This document shows, one piece after another, positions 13,438-23,873 of a stretch of DNA of 64,000 nt. The notes beneath the pieces were generated by a model. It was not told the origin of the DNA. It saw only the letters and a list, made by a program, of their open reading frames with translations, and did no database searches. Source of the stretch: Eutypa lata (Eukaryota > Ascomycota > Sordariomycetes > Xylariales > Diatrypaceae); assembly GCA_022661535.1 (NCBI GenBank), contig JAKULF010000004.1, positions 682,001-746,000 of the forward strand. Reading direction: 5' to 3'. How positions within the stretch are numbered: position 1 is the first letter of the stretch; every line of letters begins with the position of its first letter. The translations under genes and the position numbers were made by a program.

Positions 13438-16400
13438 GTTGACTGAGTACTGATAGAACAAGTTACTACTGCTATCGCTGCTGATGAGTCCTGGGAAACA
13501 ACATCTCTAAAGGGTGAGCTGACGAGCTCTTTATGTAATTTCCAAACAAACGAGCATATTGAATAATTACATGATATCCATCATGCTTAGTTAGCAAACC
13601 CTCGCAAGATCGGGTAAATATGATTCCTCATCTATAGTCCCCATTAGTGGGTGATATCGTGTCGTTGAAGCAATCCCCCCCTTGTTCCCCCGTAAGCATC
13701 TAGCTACATAGTATCTTTATAATCAGGGCCCACAGGAGTTTCCACCCAAAGGTTGCTGAGTGAGCAGCGAGATGGGAAATCAAGGCCCCTCATTCGTCAG
13801 CTTTGCGGGAAAATGGCACCGAGACTAGGCTTACATAAACTACAGCCCTGGAACCCCCCCTGGTTAGCACATCAATGTCTAGCCTTATCAGCTTTCTGTG
13901 GCACCGATATTGTGGGACGAACAGATGAGCTAAGCCAAGCCATTGAAATGGCTGACACCAGCATCCAAGCGATAACTGTTGGAAACCCATCGTAGAACGT
14001 AATTCCCCATGTCGTGATGTGAATAAAGCGTGTTGACGTTGGGCTCTAGGGCTGAACGAAGATGCATTGTAAGACCAATTAAACTGAGGTCTAAGCTTGA
14101 TATGGAATGCGTGCTTCCTAGTTTGCTTAACTTCTAGCTTCAGCTGGCTGCTAGTTTCCCCGAGAGCTTGCTACTCTGCCCGCTCTTCTGTTTGGTGGAA
14201 TGAAGGAATGAGTATACGAAATACGATCTAGACGCCCTTATATGTTGCCTGTCCACTGGACATCACTACGTTGGATTGGACTTCATGGCTATATTAAATT
14301 CACTAAAATAAGGATATCGGAGCAAGGTATCTAGTTTTTGGCGATACTCCGCTGATGTGGGCTCACTCAAGATCTCACTTGACTATCATATCTCTACGAA
14401 AAGTCTAAGAGTTCATATTGTAAGTGTTGCGAAAAGTTTTAGCACTCATGAGCACCAAACATTGTCGTATATGCCACTCACATCCCACCCCTCCCTATGT
14501 CCCAAGACCCTCCGATAAAAGGAATAACATAGGCACCATACAGCTCAGCGCTTGGTCAATTCTCATCCGATCATAGTCGTCGTGCAGCATACCCATATCA
14601 TGACACTACACCTCGTACGCTAAAACAGTCATATACTACAGGCTTCAACCACGATGGTGCGCCGTCTCACTTCCTCGGCCCGAGACTCGTGCCTGTGGCC
14701 ACCGGGCGCGTGCTTCCCGCATGGCCCACCAAGGTGCACCGGACAGCGACAGTGCCGGTTATCTTGCCAACCTTTTACCTACGTACCAAGATATACCGTC
14801 GGCCCCGTAGTCAATGGCAGTCTTCCAGGATCTACTCCCGTACGCCACACATGTACGTATTTGCTACCACCCATGTAGCCGATTTCACGGATGGCCTTGG
14901 TTAGGAAACCCCATAAAAGTAGAGGTGCCCGGGGTCCTTGATCGGGTGTCCAAATATCCACCGCCTGCCGTTCCGATAGTGCTCTAGCCTTCCGGCTCAA
15001 CGTGGACATAGATCGATGGTTGTTGTACGGGACTTAGGATTAATGGGCACAAGAGCCTCAAGCTTAAAGACTGAAAGCTAGTGTCAATAGGAGCCCTTTT
15101 TGGCATCAACTTGATACCAGATGTCGTTTATGTCAATTGGCACGGCTAATTTATTATATATAGGAATATGACATATCCAATCGCTTCATTCTCGTAACAG
15201 GGAGTATCACTCAGCAAATTAACTGCCGAGAATGATGTAGGGTTGAAAACAATTACCTTCGGCTCATAGAAGAAGTTAATTATAAACATATCCCACGTTC
15301 GTTACCGTATCACCATAAAACTATCTGTCTACCGAGCTCTCGTTCAACAATAGCTAAAAACATAAAATACTGGTCCGCATTGTATTAGGCAATGACGTTT
15401 TTGGTGTTAACTTTCCCGAGATAATGCCTGAGCCGGCACGTTTTTTCTGAGCTGATTATGAGTGATGTCTCAAGATAGACCCCTACGCCTAGATGTCCTG
15501 TCAAGACAGGCCAATGGGACATTAGCCTCAAGACGACCTCAGCTATAAATATGTGATGATATCTCTCGGTGAGACTACAGCCGAGATGATACATCCCCTT
15601 GTCTATAAGGTGCTGTAGACCGTGGTTACTTACACCTACATGTCGTGTTTACTTCAACCCCTCAAGTTTTTGATCACATTATAGATTGTAAAACACGGCT
15701 GTTAAGGCCAAGCAGATAGGAGATATTATGCTGCGATAATTACTTATAGGGCGGTCATATATAGAGCACACTGAGCAGACCTGGTTAAGAGTAGTAGATA
15801 GTAGGTAATAGGCCTATGTTGACGCGAAATATCCCTATGCCATTCATTTCTCGACATGAATCTACAAGTTCGCATGAGTCGTGGTTGAAGAAAAAAATTA
15901 GTTGATGATGAGTTGAGCTATGAATACTTAGGGCACAGCTAGATTAGCGCCCGAGATGGTGCCAAACAATCGGTGGCACCGAGTAATTGTAACAAGTTTA
16001 GTACACGCATGGTAGGAAAAATCTGGGTGTAGTGCGAATATGCGAAGTATCTACTATCGTACATATCACACAATATTGGATATTTCGTGAGAATTGACAG
16101 TTGCAGTTGTGCCAAGTATTGATCTCTCACCTGATGCTGTTGAACAATTGTTTTTTTCATAGTCCAATCATAGACCTTTCTAAGCGCAGGCACTTCTTCC
16201 TATGTGATTGTGTTCTGTGGCACTTGAATCTGGTGTATCGAGATCTAGGTAAGTGTGTATGTATGTAAAAGACTTGACAGATGGATACTCAAGTTGGTGC
16301 GACTCAAACCCACGCCGATGGACATGAGGGTGTTGTAAGACCCGTGCTAACTCCCCGTCGGGGCCAATGAAGGAAAGCAAGCTACATGTAGGTATTGCAA

Positions 16401-17165
16401 GCCCGATAACTTCAGGTAACCAAAGATCGGGAGCTAGACTACGGCCTGTCACGGCCGGCCCAATGCCTCGTCACATACTTACCTATTCGGGGATCCAGTT
16501 GCGCGCTGGAGACGCTGGAAATACCACTAAAGGCAGGCGTTGCGGTTGAACGGCCACCTCCGCAATGCCATAGTGGTCATAGCGTATTCTATAAGGGCCC
16601 TTGTGGGGGTTCACTGGCCTTGAGATTAGCCCCCCCGAAGCTTCGGACTACGGTCGATCTAGGCTCTTGGCAGCTAAAAGCTTTTTTTTTCTCTTTTTTT
16701 ACTTGCTATCCCGCCCGGGCTGTAGGAGAGGAGAGGGTTTAAAGCTCACCTCGTCGCATTGAATTTTGCGGTTGCGCGAACTTTTAGCATAGAGTTTTTG
16801 ATTCCTCCTCCTTTTCGCTAGAGAGGGTGCTATGGTCGCTCAACCTCAATCAATATTCTTAATACCTCAGATGCTCTTTTACCAACATCGGTAATTTCCA
16901 CGGCAGGCGACTTCCGAGTCTTTGCGCTTGCGTAGGTGACAGAAAGACTTTGTATTACCTATAATCTGTGCTATATTGCATACTTATCATCGCGACCGGG
17001 TATCGACATTGATATTGTGATACTGAGCACATTGCGACGATATCAACAAAGGGTTGAATGAGATATTTTGACTCTTCTATTATCGCATCGACTTTTCAGA
17101 CATTGAACGACCAGTTCTAAAAGGATCGACAAGAAGAGGGGTATAGCGCACTTCAGCAATTCGAG
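13438..17165. other. intergenic region
   Basis: About 3.7 kb without a supportable gene. Short open frames occur on both strands but lack motifs and splice logic. The right end contains a T/CT-rich tract (about 16681-16702) and should hold the promoter of the transporter that starts at 17166. Confidence 0.45.
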
Positions 17166-18377
17166 ATGGACGACTACAGAAAGACGCCCGGCGTCGTCGT
17201 CCCATCCGTGGATGTTCAAATCACCGGCGGCAGCAACAGCAACGATTATGCTGGCCCCCACGATGTCGCGACTAACGAAGCAGTTGGGCAGGGACTTCAT
17301 CAGATCCAGGCCCAGAAGACGCACTGGTATTCGTACTTCACAACCAGGGAATTCTGGATCGCCCTCCTCGTCGGCCAGGTCCTTGCGCTGTGCCAGACTG
17401 CGACGAATACGTTCTCGAGCTTGCTCGCTAATTATGGGACCTCCATCCCGGCCTTCCAGTCTGTCTTCAACTACGTTCTGTTGTCGATCTTTTACCTCTC
17501 GTACACCCTGTACACGTATGGACCCAGGAAGTGGTTCGGCATCCTGTGGCGCGATGGCTGGAAGTACTTCATTCTTAGCTTCATCGATGTCGAGGGCAAC
17601 TACTTCACCGTGTTGGCCTACCGCTACACGAATCAGCTTTCTGCGCAGCTCATCAACTTCTGGGCTATCGTGGTAGTTGTCGTCCTATCCTTCTTGCTGC
17701 TGCGCGTGCGGTACAAGCTGTTTCAGGTTTTGGGAATCTTGATCGCCTGCGGTGGTATGGGTATCTTGCTCGCCAGTGACTACCTCCAGGGCATCAACGA
17801 CTACGACGCCGAGAACATGCTGAAGGGCGACCTGTTCGCCCTCCTCGGCGCCACCTGCTACGGCCTGACCAACACGTTCGAGGAGTGGCTCGTCAGCAAG
17901 CGGCCCATGTACGAGGTGCTCTCGTTCCTGGGGCTGTTCGGGATGCTCATCAACGGGGTGCAGGCGGCGATCTTCGACCGGGAGAGCTTCCAGCAGGCGA
18001 CGTGGAACGGGGAGGTGGGCGGGTACTTCGCCGGGTTCACCGTCGCGCTGTTCCTCTTCTACTCCATCGTGCCCTTCCTGCTGCGCATCGCGTCGGCCGC
18101 CTTCTTCAACATCTCGCTGCTCACGGGCAACTTCTGGGGCACCATCATCGGCATCCAGGTCTTCGGCTACGTCATCCACTACCTGTACCCCGTCGCCTTC
18201 GTCTGCATCATCCTCGGGCTCGTCGTCTACTTCCTCGCCGGGAGCATGCTCGGCGAGTCCGAGAAGCCCTGGCTCGGCGAGAATCAGGAGCACGGCATTG
18301 CCGGCGTCGGCACCGCCAAGCGCAAGGCCCTGAACCTGGTTAAGAAGCAGGGCTTGGCTGTGGAGAACAACGTTTGA
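17166..18377 (+). CDS. SLC35F1/F2-type membrane transporter (DUF914 family)
   Basis: Uninterrupted 403-residue frame. A hydrophilic N-terminus of about 55 residues is followed by about ten membrane segments, starting with FWIALLVGQVLALCQTATNTF. The features FILSFIDVEGNYFTVLAYRYT and LINFWAIVVVVVLSFLLLRVRYKLFQVLGI match the drug/metabolite-transporter fold of solute carrier 35 family F members. GDLFALLGATCYGLTNTFEEWLV and SIVPFLLRIASAAFFNISLLT mark the second half of the internal repeat. The cytosolic tail is lysine-rich (AKRKALNLVKK). Length and architecture are normal for the family. The substrate is unknown for fungal members; a nucleotide-sugar or small organic solute in Golgi or endosomal membranes is an inference from the family only. 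The first ATG is used and no intron is needed. The codon third position is strongly GC-biased, as in a well-expressed housekeeping gene. Confidence 0.92.
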   Translation: MDDYRKTPGVVVPSVDVQITGGSNSNDYAGPHDVATNEAVGQGLHQIQAQKTHWYSYFTTREFWIALLVGQVLALCQTATNTFSSLLANYGTSIPAFQSVFNYVLLSIFYLSYTLYTYGPRKWFGILWRDGWKYFILSFIDVEGNYFTVLAYRYTNQLSAQLINFWAIVVVVVLSFLLLRVRYKLFQVLGILIACGGMGILLASDYLQGINDYDAENMLKGDLFALLGATCYGLTNTFEEWLVSKRPMYEVLSFLGLFGMLINGVQAAIFDRESFQQATWNGEVGGYFAGFTVALFLFYSIVPFLLRIASAAFFNISLLTGNFWGTIIGIQVFGYVIHYLYPVAFVCIILGLVVYFLAGSMLGESEKPWLGENQEHGIAGVGTAKRKALNLVKKQGLAVENNV

Positions 18378-19256
18378 AGGGAGTTTTGTTTGGGGATTCT
18401 GGATGGTGGGAGGGAGATTGGTGTTTGTCTGGCAGGCTGATTGAGCTCCATATTTTTTAGAGCCATTACGTCTGCGAAGCCTACCTACTTATGTATGACA
18501 CTCCTGAATAAGATTTTGAATAATACCTGAATAATGAGAAACAAGTATGTTTATTACTATTCAAATCCCAAATAGGTGCTCTTATATGCGACCAGTGTGC
18601 TCTACTGGAGGGTTGGGAGCTGTTCATGCTGGCGTCGATCCAACACAGGCTTTGAGTATGGCGCAACAATAGATTGGGCACACCACAGAGAGCGACAAAA
18701 TACGTACCTAACTAAATTCATCAAACGCTGTAAGCTATTCTACCAATAATGAGATCAAATACATAAGAATGCCGAGCCTGCATAGAAATAGGTACTGAGG
18801 GGAATGTGCATAATGCACGATAGGTTGCTTCATGTTGCATCGTCACTACCCCACGCGCAGGTCAGCGAGGGCTGTGAGGGTATATATACAGGACACTCTC
18901 TACACAGCCACTTTCAAATGTCACAGGCTTGGATGATGTCCTGCGTCGAGCATGGCCTTATTGGTCCATTGATGATGCAGGCATTCAGCCACCAGCGTCT
19001 GTCCTCCCCCAAGGTTGAATGTGAAAGGGCCTCATTAATTGCTTGCCTAAGCGCCTAAAGACCAGCTCATCCCCTCCTTCTTTCCTTCTCCCTCCTTCAA
19101 TTTCTTTCCCGCCGTCCTCAGTTATAGTCAGCTAGCGATATCATTGTCCTTACCTATCTTGGTTTCATCATCGACGACTGAATGCACTTGAGTAGCATTA
19201 CTCACTTTATCCATATATATCTAGCCTGACCCAAGTCCATGTAACATCATTTAATA
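18378..19256. promoter_or_regulatory. intergenic region with HET-gene promoter
   Basis: No gene is seen. A pyrimidine-rich tract at about 19071-19110 and a TATA-like run (CCATATATATC, about 19211-19221) lie upstream of the HET start at 19257. These are plausible core promoter elements. Confidence 0.4.
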
Positions 19257-21190
19257 ATGGCGCAAGGCTTCCAGCACACACCCCTCACACTCCACCGAGG
19301 AATCCGCGTGCTAGACCTACTACCATCCCGTAAGCGCAATGCTCCCTTGGAGTGCAAAACCCGGGAGATTGCACTTGGCGACCCTCATGAGCCGTACAAG
19401 GCTATATCCTATGTCTGGGGAGAACGGGTCGGCACATGTCCCATTTCCTGTAATGGCCAAGAGATGCTTGTCACTCCAAACTGCCGCGATGCATTACTCC
19501 AGCTACGATCCTCGTATCGCACTCGGACGCTCTGGATAGATGCAATCTGCATTGACCAGAGCGATACCGGGACGCTGGAACGGAATGAGCAGATTAAGTA
19601 TATGGGCCATATCTATCATAAGGCATCTTGCGTGATAGTCTGGCTAGGAATTGCTGATAAACCGATAATTCGATTATTTCGCCTTTCACGTGTAATAACC
19701 CACGTACTGCTAAGGATCCAATGGAAGCTAAGACACCGACTACTGGTAGGCCTCATGAATAAAAGTAAGCACGCCTGCCGTTCATCGAATTAGGAAACCT
19801 CACACTATCCCACACCATCATTATTTTAAGAAAATTGAACTTCTAACTTCATATAGTGGATGAAACTACAAAGAGGCTTCTAAGTCAACCTTGGTTTTCC
19901 AGGGCATGGACAATCCAGGAATTTGCTGCCTCGCGCAGATGCACTTTGATGTGTGGAAATTCCTCCCTGAGCTGGGAAGGTTTCGCTCAATTGGATAGAG
20001 AAGCTTATTACAGGTATAATAAAGACTCACATCGGGCACTCCTAAATGTTCGGATAAGCGTATTCGACCTTATCAGGGAATATGATCTCTCCCTTGATCC
20101 CGATCATATACCTCAGGCTCGGTCTTGGGATGACCTAAGCTATATTGCGAAGAAGACAGATTTCAGCCTTATTAATTCGATTAGTTCATTTGAATCAAGC
20201 TTGCCACATGATAAAATTTACGCCATTTATTCCATTATACGCGCAAGTGGTATTCACATACCTCCACCCGATTATGGTAAATCAATCGCCCAGGTCTTCG
20301 AAGATGTATCCACATCATACATACGCGACAGAAGAAAGCTTCATATTTTGATGGCCATGCTTCCTTCTCCCGATACTGATACTTTTCCGTCGTGGGTGCC
20401 AGATTGGCAAACACATATTGTGAAAACCCCTTTCGAGACAGAGATGACGGGAATGTTTGGTGGCATTGATAGATGGAACTCCTATTCTGCCAGTGGAAGT
20501 TCGCGGCACACGTTTGTAGACTCATCTAGCCCCGGCTTTTTGGTTGTTCGAGCGAAACATCTAGGGAGACTGACGTCTAGAAGAGCTGCTTTACCTATGG
20601 ACTCACAAAAATTTACGTATTTCGGAAAATTCAGGAACTTTAACTATGTATGCCAACACTGGTGTCGGGAAGTGGCAGCATTGCCCAGTTACCCAACAGG
20701 CGAAGATCCCCGCTACGCCGCATACATGACCTTTACCCCTATAAGCATAACTTCCAATTTTTCGGAAGATTTTATACTCTGGTTTGATGCGATGTTATAC
20801 CCGGACTGTAGTTGGGTTTCTAAAGAGTTACTCGATGCTGAATTCAACAAAGGCGGGACTAACATGACTGATATAGTTGAATTCATATGTTCCAGAAATT
20901 GGCAGTTTACGAGAACTATGTTACGAATAACATATGGTGTACAGACACACATCAACAAGGCCGCCAATTATGCATTTTTCTTCCTCGATAACGGCTATAT
21001 GGGGATGGCATACCATACTTGTCAGGAGGGCGACCAGGTCTACTTACTGGCGGGATCGGATTGGCCCTTCATCCTACGACCAAAAGGAGACGCCTTCCGG
21101 ATTGTTGCACCTGCATCTATACATGGAGTTATGAAGGGTGAACTATGGCCAGAAGATGAAAGTGAACTGGACCAGATTACGCTCGTTTGA
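19257..21190 (+). CDS. heterokaryon incompatibility (HET) domain protein
   Basis: Two exons, 19257-19764 and 19857-21190, joined by a 92 nt intron (GTAAGC...ATATAG) that splits an ATG codon, give 613 residues. The HET domain is in the first third: YKAISYVWGE (about 47-56), LWIDAICIDQ (92-101), then ERNEQIKYMGHIYHKASCVI and a VWLG block. After the splice comes the usual WFSRAWTIQEFAASRRCTL segment (from Trp182). The remaining ~400 residues resemble the variable C-terminal half typical of fungal HET proteins. In characterised fungi such proteins trigger cell death after fusion of unlike individuals. Here that role is inferred from the domain alone. The gene converges on an Hsp70-like gene. Its stop is followed 63 bp later by copy 1 of a hairpin-bearing repeat. 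Confidence 0.9.
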
Positions 21191-21253
21191 GCACGAGAAG
21201 AGTTGACCTTTTAATGGGTGCTAGGAAAGGTACTGGGTTGATATGAAGATGTG

Positions 21254-21420
21254 AAGAGTTAGGGGTCATTTTACCGGTCTCAGGAAGCTTGTGTATTGTC
21301 AGGAATATCTAGGTCGGGAATCTAGCTATATGGGTGCCATTCCGGCTACAAACGCCGAATGGCGACGTAGATCTTCGTTTGACCTGAGCCACCACTTTGC
21401 TATCCCACCCAATATCCGAA
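21254..21420 (-). repeat. dispersed ~185 bp repeat, copy 1 (reverse orientation)
   Basis: The plus strand starts GAGTTAGGGGTCATTTTACC and ends near CCCACCCAATATCCG. This is the reverse complement of the sequences at 25995-26180 and 42981-43166, with scattered substitutions. An internal hairpin has the arms GCCATTC and GAATGGC. The copy lies between the convergent HET and Hsp70-like genes. Confidence 0.85.
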
Positions 21421-21516
21421 AGAAGAATACATAAGCAAAAAACCCGGCGTATCATGTATATAATAATGTTTTGCTTGATTCGTAACACGGCATGTTTCCG
21501 TTCAATTTCCAAGCCC

Positions 21517-22770
21517 TCACAACTCATCATGGGCGGGTATGTCTCCTTCGATCTCCCACAGCCGCTCGACAAAGGTTGCCCACCGTGCAGCTCCGACGGC
21601 GCCCAAGTGGCGTGGCTCGATCGATGAACGGACCAAGTCTTCTGCGTTTGGGAAAATATCCGATATGATATCGTGCAAGCGTTGGAAAGCGTGTGACGGT
21701 GCGTCTCCAACAAACACAATCGCACGAAGATATTTCGCGTAACGTGGATTCTCGCCCGTGATGAGCATTCGGTCGGTGAATGTTTGAAGAGAGGCACTTA
21801 TATCTTCCCAGTACTGGTCCACGTCCTAAGGTCGACAACGTTAATAGGTAGCCAAACGTCTGCGCGTTATGGGAGGGGATGACGAACCTCGCCGGGGCTG
21901 GCCAGGTTTCTGAAGCCGAGATGCCTTTGTCTATCCTTCCCGTCGAATACGATAGCGAGTTCCTGGGTGTCAACGACCACAAACTCGAGATACAGCTCGT
22001 TGAAGTTGAGGAACAGGAGGAGATGCGGCCCTTCGTCCATATCGCAAGTTGACGAAGTTAAGCCGTACCCTTCGCAGGAGGTCAAATTGTATGCAAAGCG
22101 AATAACATGATAGTTGTATCGGACGCCCCAGGGATCCCAATCGTGCTCCGAAACGACATCGCGGACGAGTTGAGTGAGGGTCTCGTTGAAGTGATGTGGC
22201 ACGATTACCCAAGCAATGTCAAATTGTGGCAATTTCGGTCTGATTTGATCAGAGATGGTTTCTAGAGCTGTCGATAGTACGTTCCGCGCAGATTGTTCAT
22301 CCTGTAGATTGGGCGTCGTTGGTTCTAGGTTATCTCCGACGCGTAAGTACCATTCTCCAAATTTTTGACTGCGACAACACAACATTAGCTCGTTTCGTTG
22401 AGAGTAAATAGGCATTAAGTAGCTTACACCTTGGCGCCTTCGTGGATGATTGAATCGTCCATCAATTCACGGTACGTTTCGTCCCCTGCGACACTTGCAA
22501 CGACGGCTGGATTGTCATGTTTCGGAATAGATACGGCAGTTCTAGACGTTATGTTTTGTCAATATCAACCATTCCGATGTTACGGATTTCCGGAGGCACT
22601 CACATGTAGCCAGGTCCCAATTCGACGGCCACAGCTTCAAGTGGTGGTTAAAAATACGTTTCCAAATGACCAGAAATGATACAGAGCTTACAGTTAGGCC
22701 CAAGTTTGAGGCTCGCTTGCACAGACAAAATCAATAAGTAGATAAACGAAAGCTTCCATAGTGGTGACAT
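21517..22770 (-). CDS. divergent Hsp70/actin-fold ATPase-like protein with signal peptide (five exons)
   Basis: Exons are 22692-22770, 22604-22634, 22428-22541, 21888-22368 and 21517-21825. Phase closes throughout, giving 337 residues. The N-terminus MSPLWKLSFIYLLILSVQAS is a signal peptide. It runs straight into SVAVELGPGYITAVSI, which sits where Hsp70 proteins have the phosphate-binding GIDLGTT strand-loop but has lost the Thr pair. Later, YLRAIVFVGDAPSHAFQRLH and EPRHLGAVGAARWA correspond to the second phosphate loop/adenosine region and the final ALGAA-type helix of the Hsp70 nucleotide-binding domain. The protein is far shorter than an Hsp70 and has no substrate-binding domain. I read it as a secreted or ER-directed, degenerate Hsp70-like NBD protein. 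Whether it binds ATP is unknown. It converges on the HET gene. Confidence 0.75.
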
Positions 22771-23873
22771 ATTGAATCTGTTCCACGATAATATGATGTG
22801 CTAACGTGAGATGGTGGGGAGGTGTAATTCGCAATGGCAGGACAGCGATGTTCAAAAGAGAGAGAGAGAGAGAGTGGCTTTCAAACGATAACTTTGTGTG
22901 CCGCCAAGATAATGTAGGTTGGTAAGTAATCACCAACATAGGTACTCCGTCCAACGCCAAGCGTAAGAGTAAAGCTACTTTCGTCTAGTAACAACCACTC
23001 GTATATAGACACCAGGATTCTCAGGGGGATACTATTTTAAGCAACAACAACGCCTGCCAAAAGCTAGAACGTCAAATTTATACGCTCGTGTAGCGTCGTC
23101 TGTCCATGCAATAAACTTTTGTTTATATGTTCGTGTAACGTTGCTTATTCATGCGATGAACGATGAACCTTTGTTTATACGCTCGTGTAGAGTCGCCTGT
23201 CCATGCGATGAACTTTTGTTTAGTGGATAGATAACAGTAGCTTATAAGTTGTTAGTTCCAAGTTTGCTGATTATTCGCTGATCTTCCAGCCGGAGGCAAC
23301 CGTTTGGAAGATCATCTGTGAAAGAAGTCTCTCGCCTTGGCTGAAGGAAGGCTCAAGGAAGTAGGAACTCTGTTGGTGTCATCGAGCTTTCACTTGTCCA
23401 AGTTGCAAGCACTCAAACAAGTGGATGCTGAGGTTTTGAAATACCATAGCCAGTTGTTAAATCTCACGAAAATTATATGGTTTATATATTGTAATTAAAA
23501 TTTGAATAATCAAAACAATAATTATGTATCCCTAAATAATTTCGCCTTGTTGTTGGATAACCAGCAATTATTCGAATCATGATATTAAAGTGTATCATTT
23601 TATTTGGCAGCAGCTTGCCCAAATTTCTGGCAAACATCAACAACCGGCTTGAGCACCTTGTCATGAGATGTAGCCATACGGTTGGTCATGGTTATTTTTA
23701 GAGATTGGGATACCCTAAACGAGACCCCACGAGGCACAGGTGTTTGCAAGGGCCCAAGTCGGTGTCAGCACCAGGTTGGAAGTAATTCATCTGATGGCCT
23801 ATTTGCAGCATTTGAATTATAAGTAGCTCGGCGAGTTTACCTCTTCCTCTGTTTTCCTATTCTCTTCTCTTCC
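22771..23873. promoter_or_regulatory. divergent intergenic region between Hsp70-like and metallopeptidase genes
   Basis: This holds the two divergent promoters and a three-copy tandem repeat (annotated separately). A GA run at about 22857-22873 lies upstream of the Hsp70-like gene. A TATA-like ATTATAAGTAG at about 23816 sits roughly 55 bp before the peptidase start. An A/T-rich stretch covers about 23460-23600. No further gene is supported. Confidence 0.45.
23077..23218 (+). repeat. three-copy imperfect tandem repeat (45/52/45 bp)
   Basis: Units begin TTTATACGCTCGTGTAG or TTTATATGTTCGTGTAA at 23077, 23122 and 23174. Each ends in a (C)ATGCRATRAACTTTTG-like segment. The middle unit carries an extra GATGAAC duplication. 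It lies in the promoter region between two divergent genes. Confidence 0.85.

Noticed and set aside
16270..16370. tRNA-like sequence on the minus strand (GGGTTTGAGTCGC B-box-like, GTTAGCAC D-arm-like)
   Set aside because: The T-stem has a mismatch, the anticodon stem is only four pairs and no acceptor stem could be closed. At most a tRNA relic.
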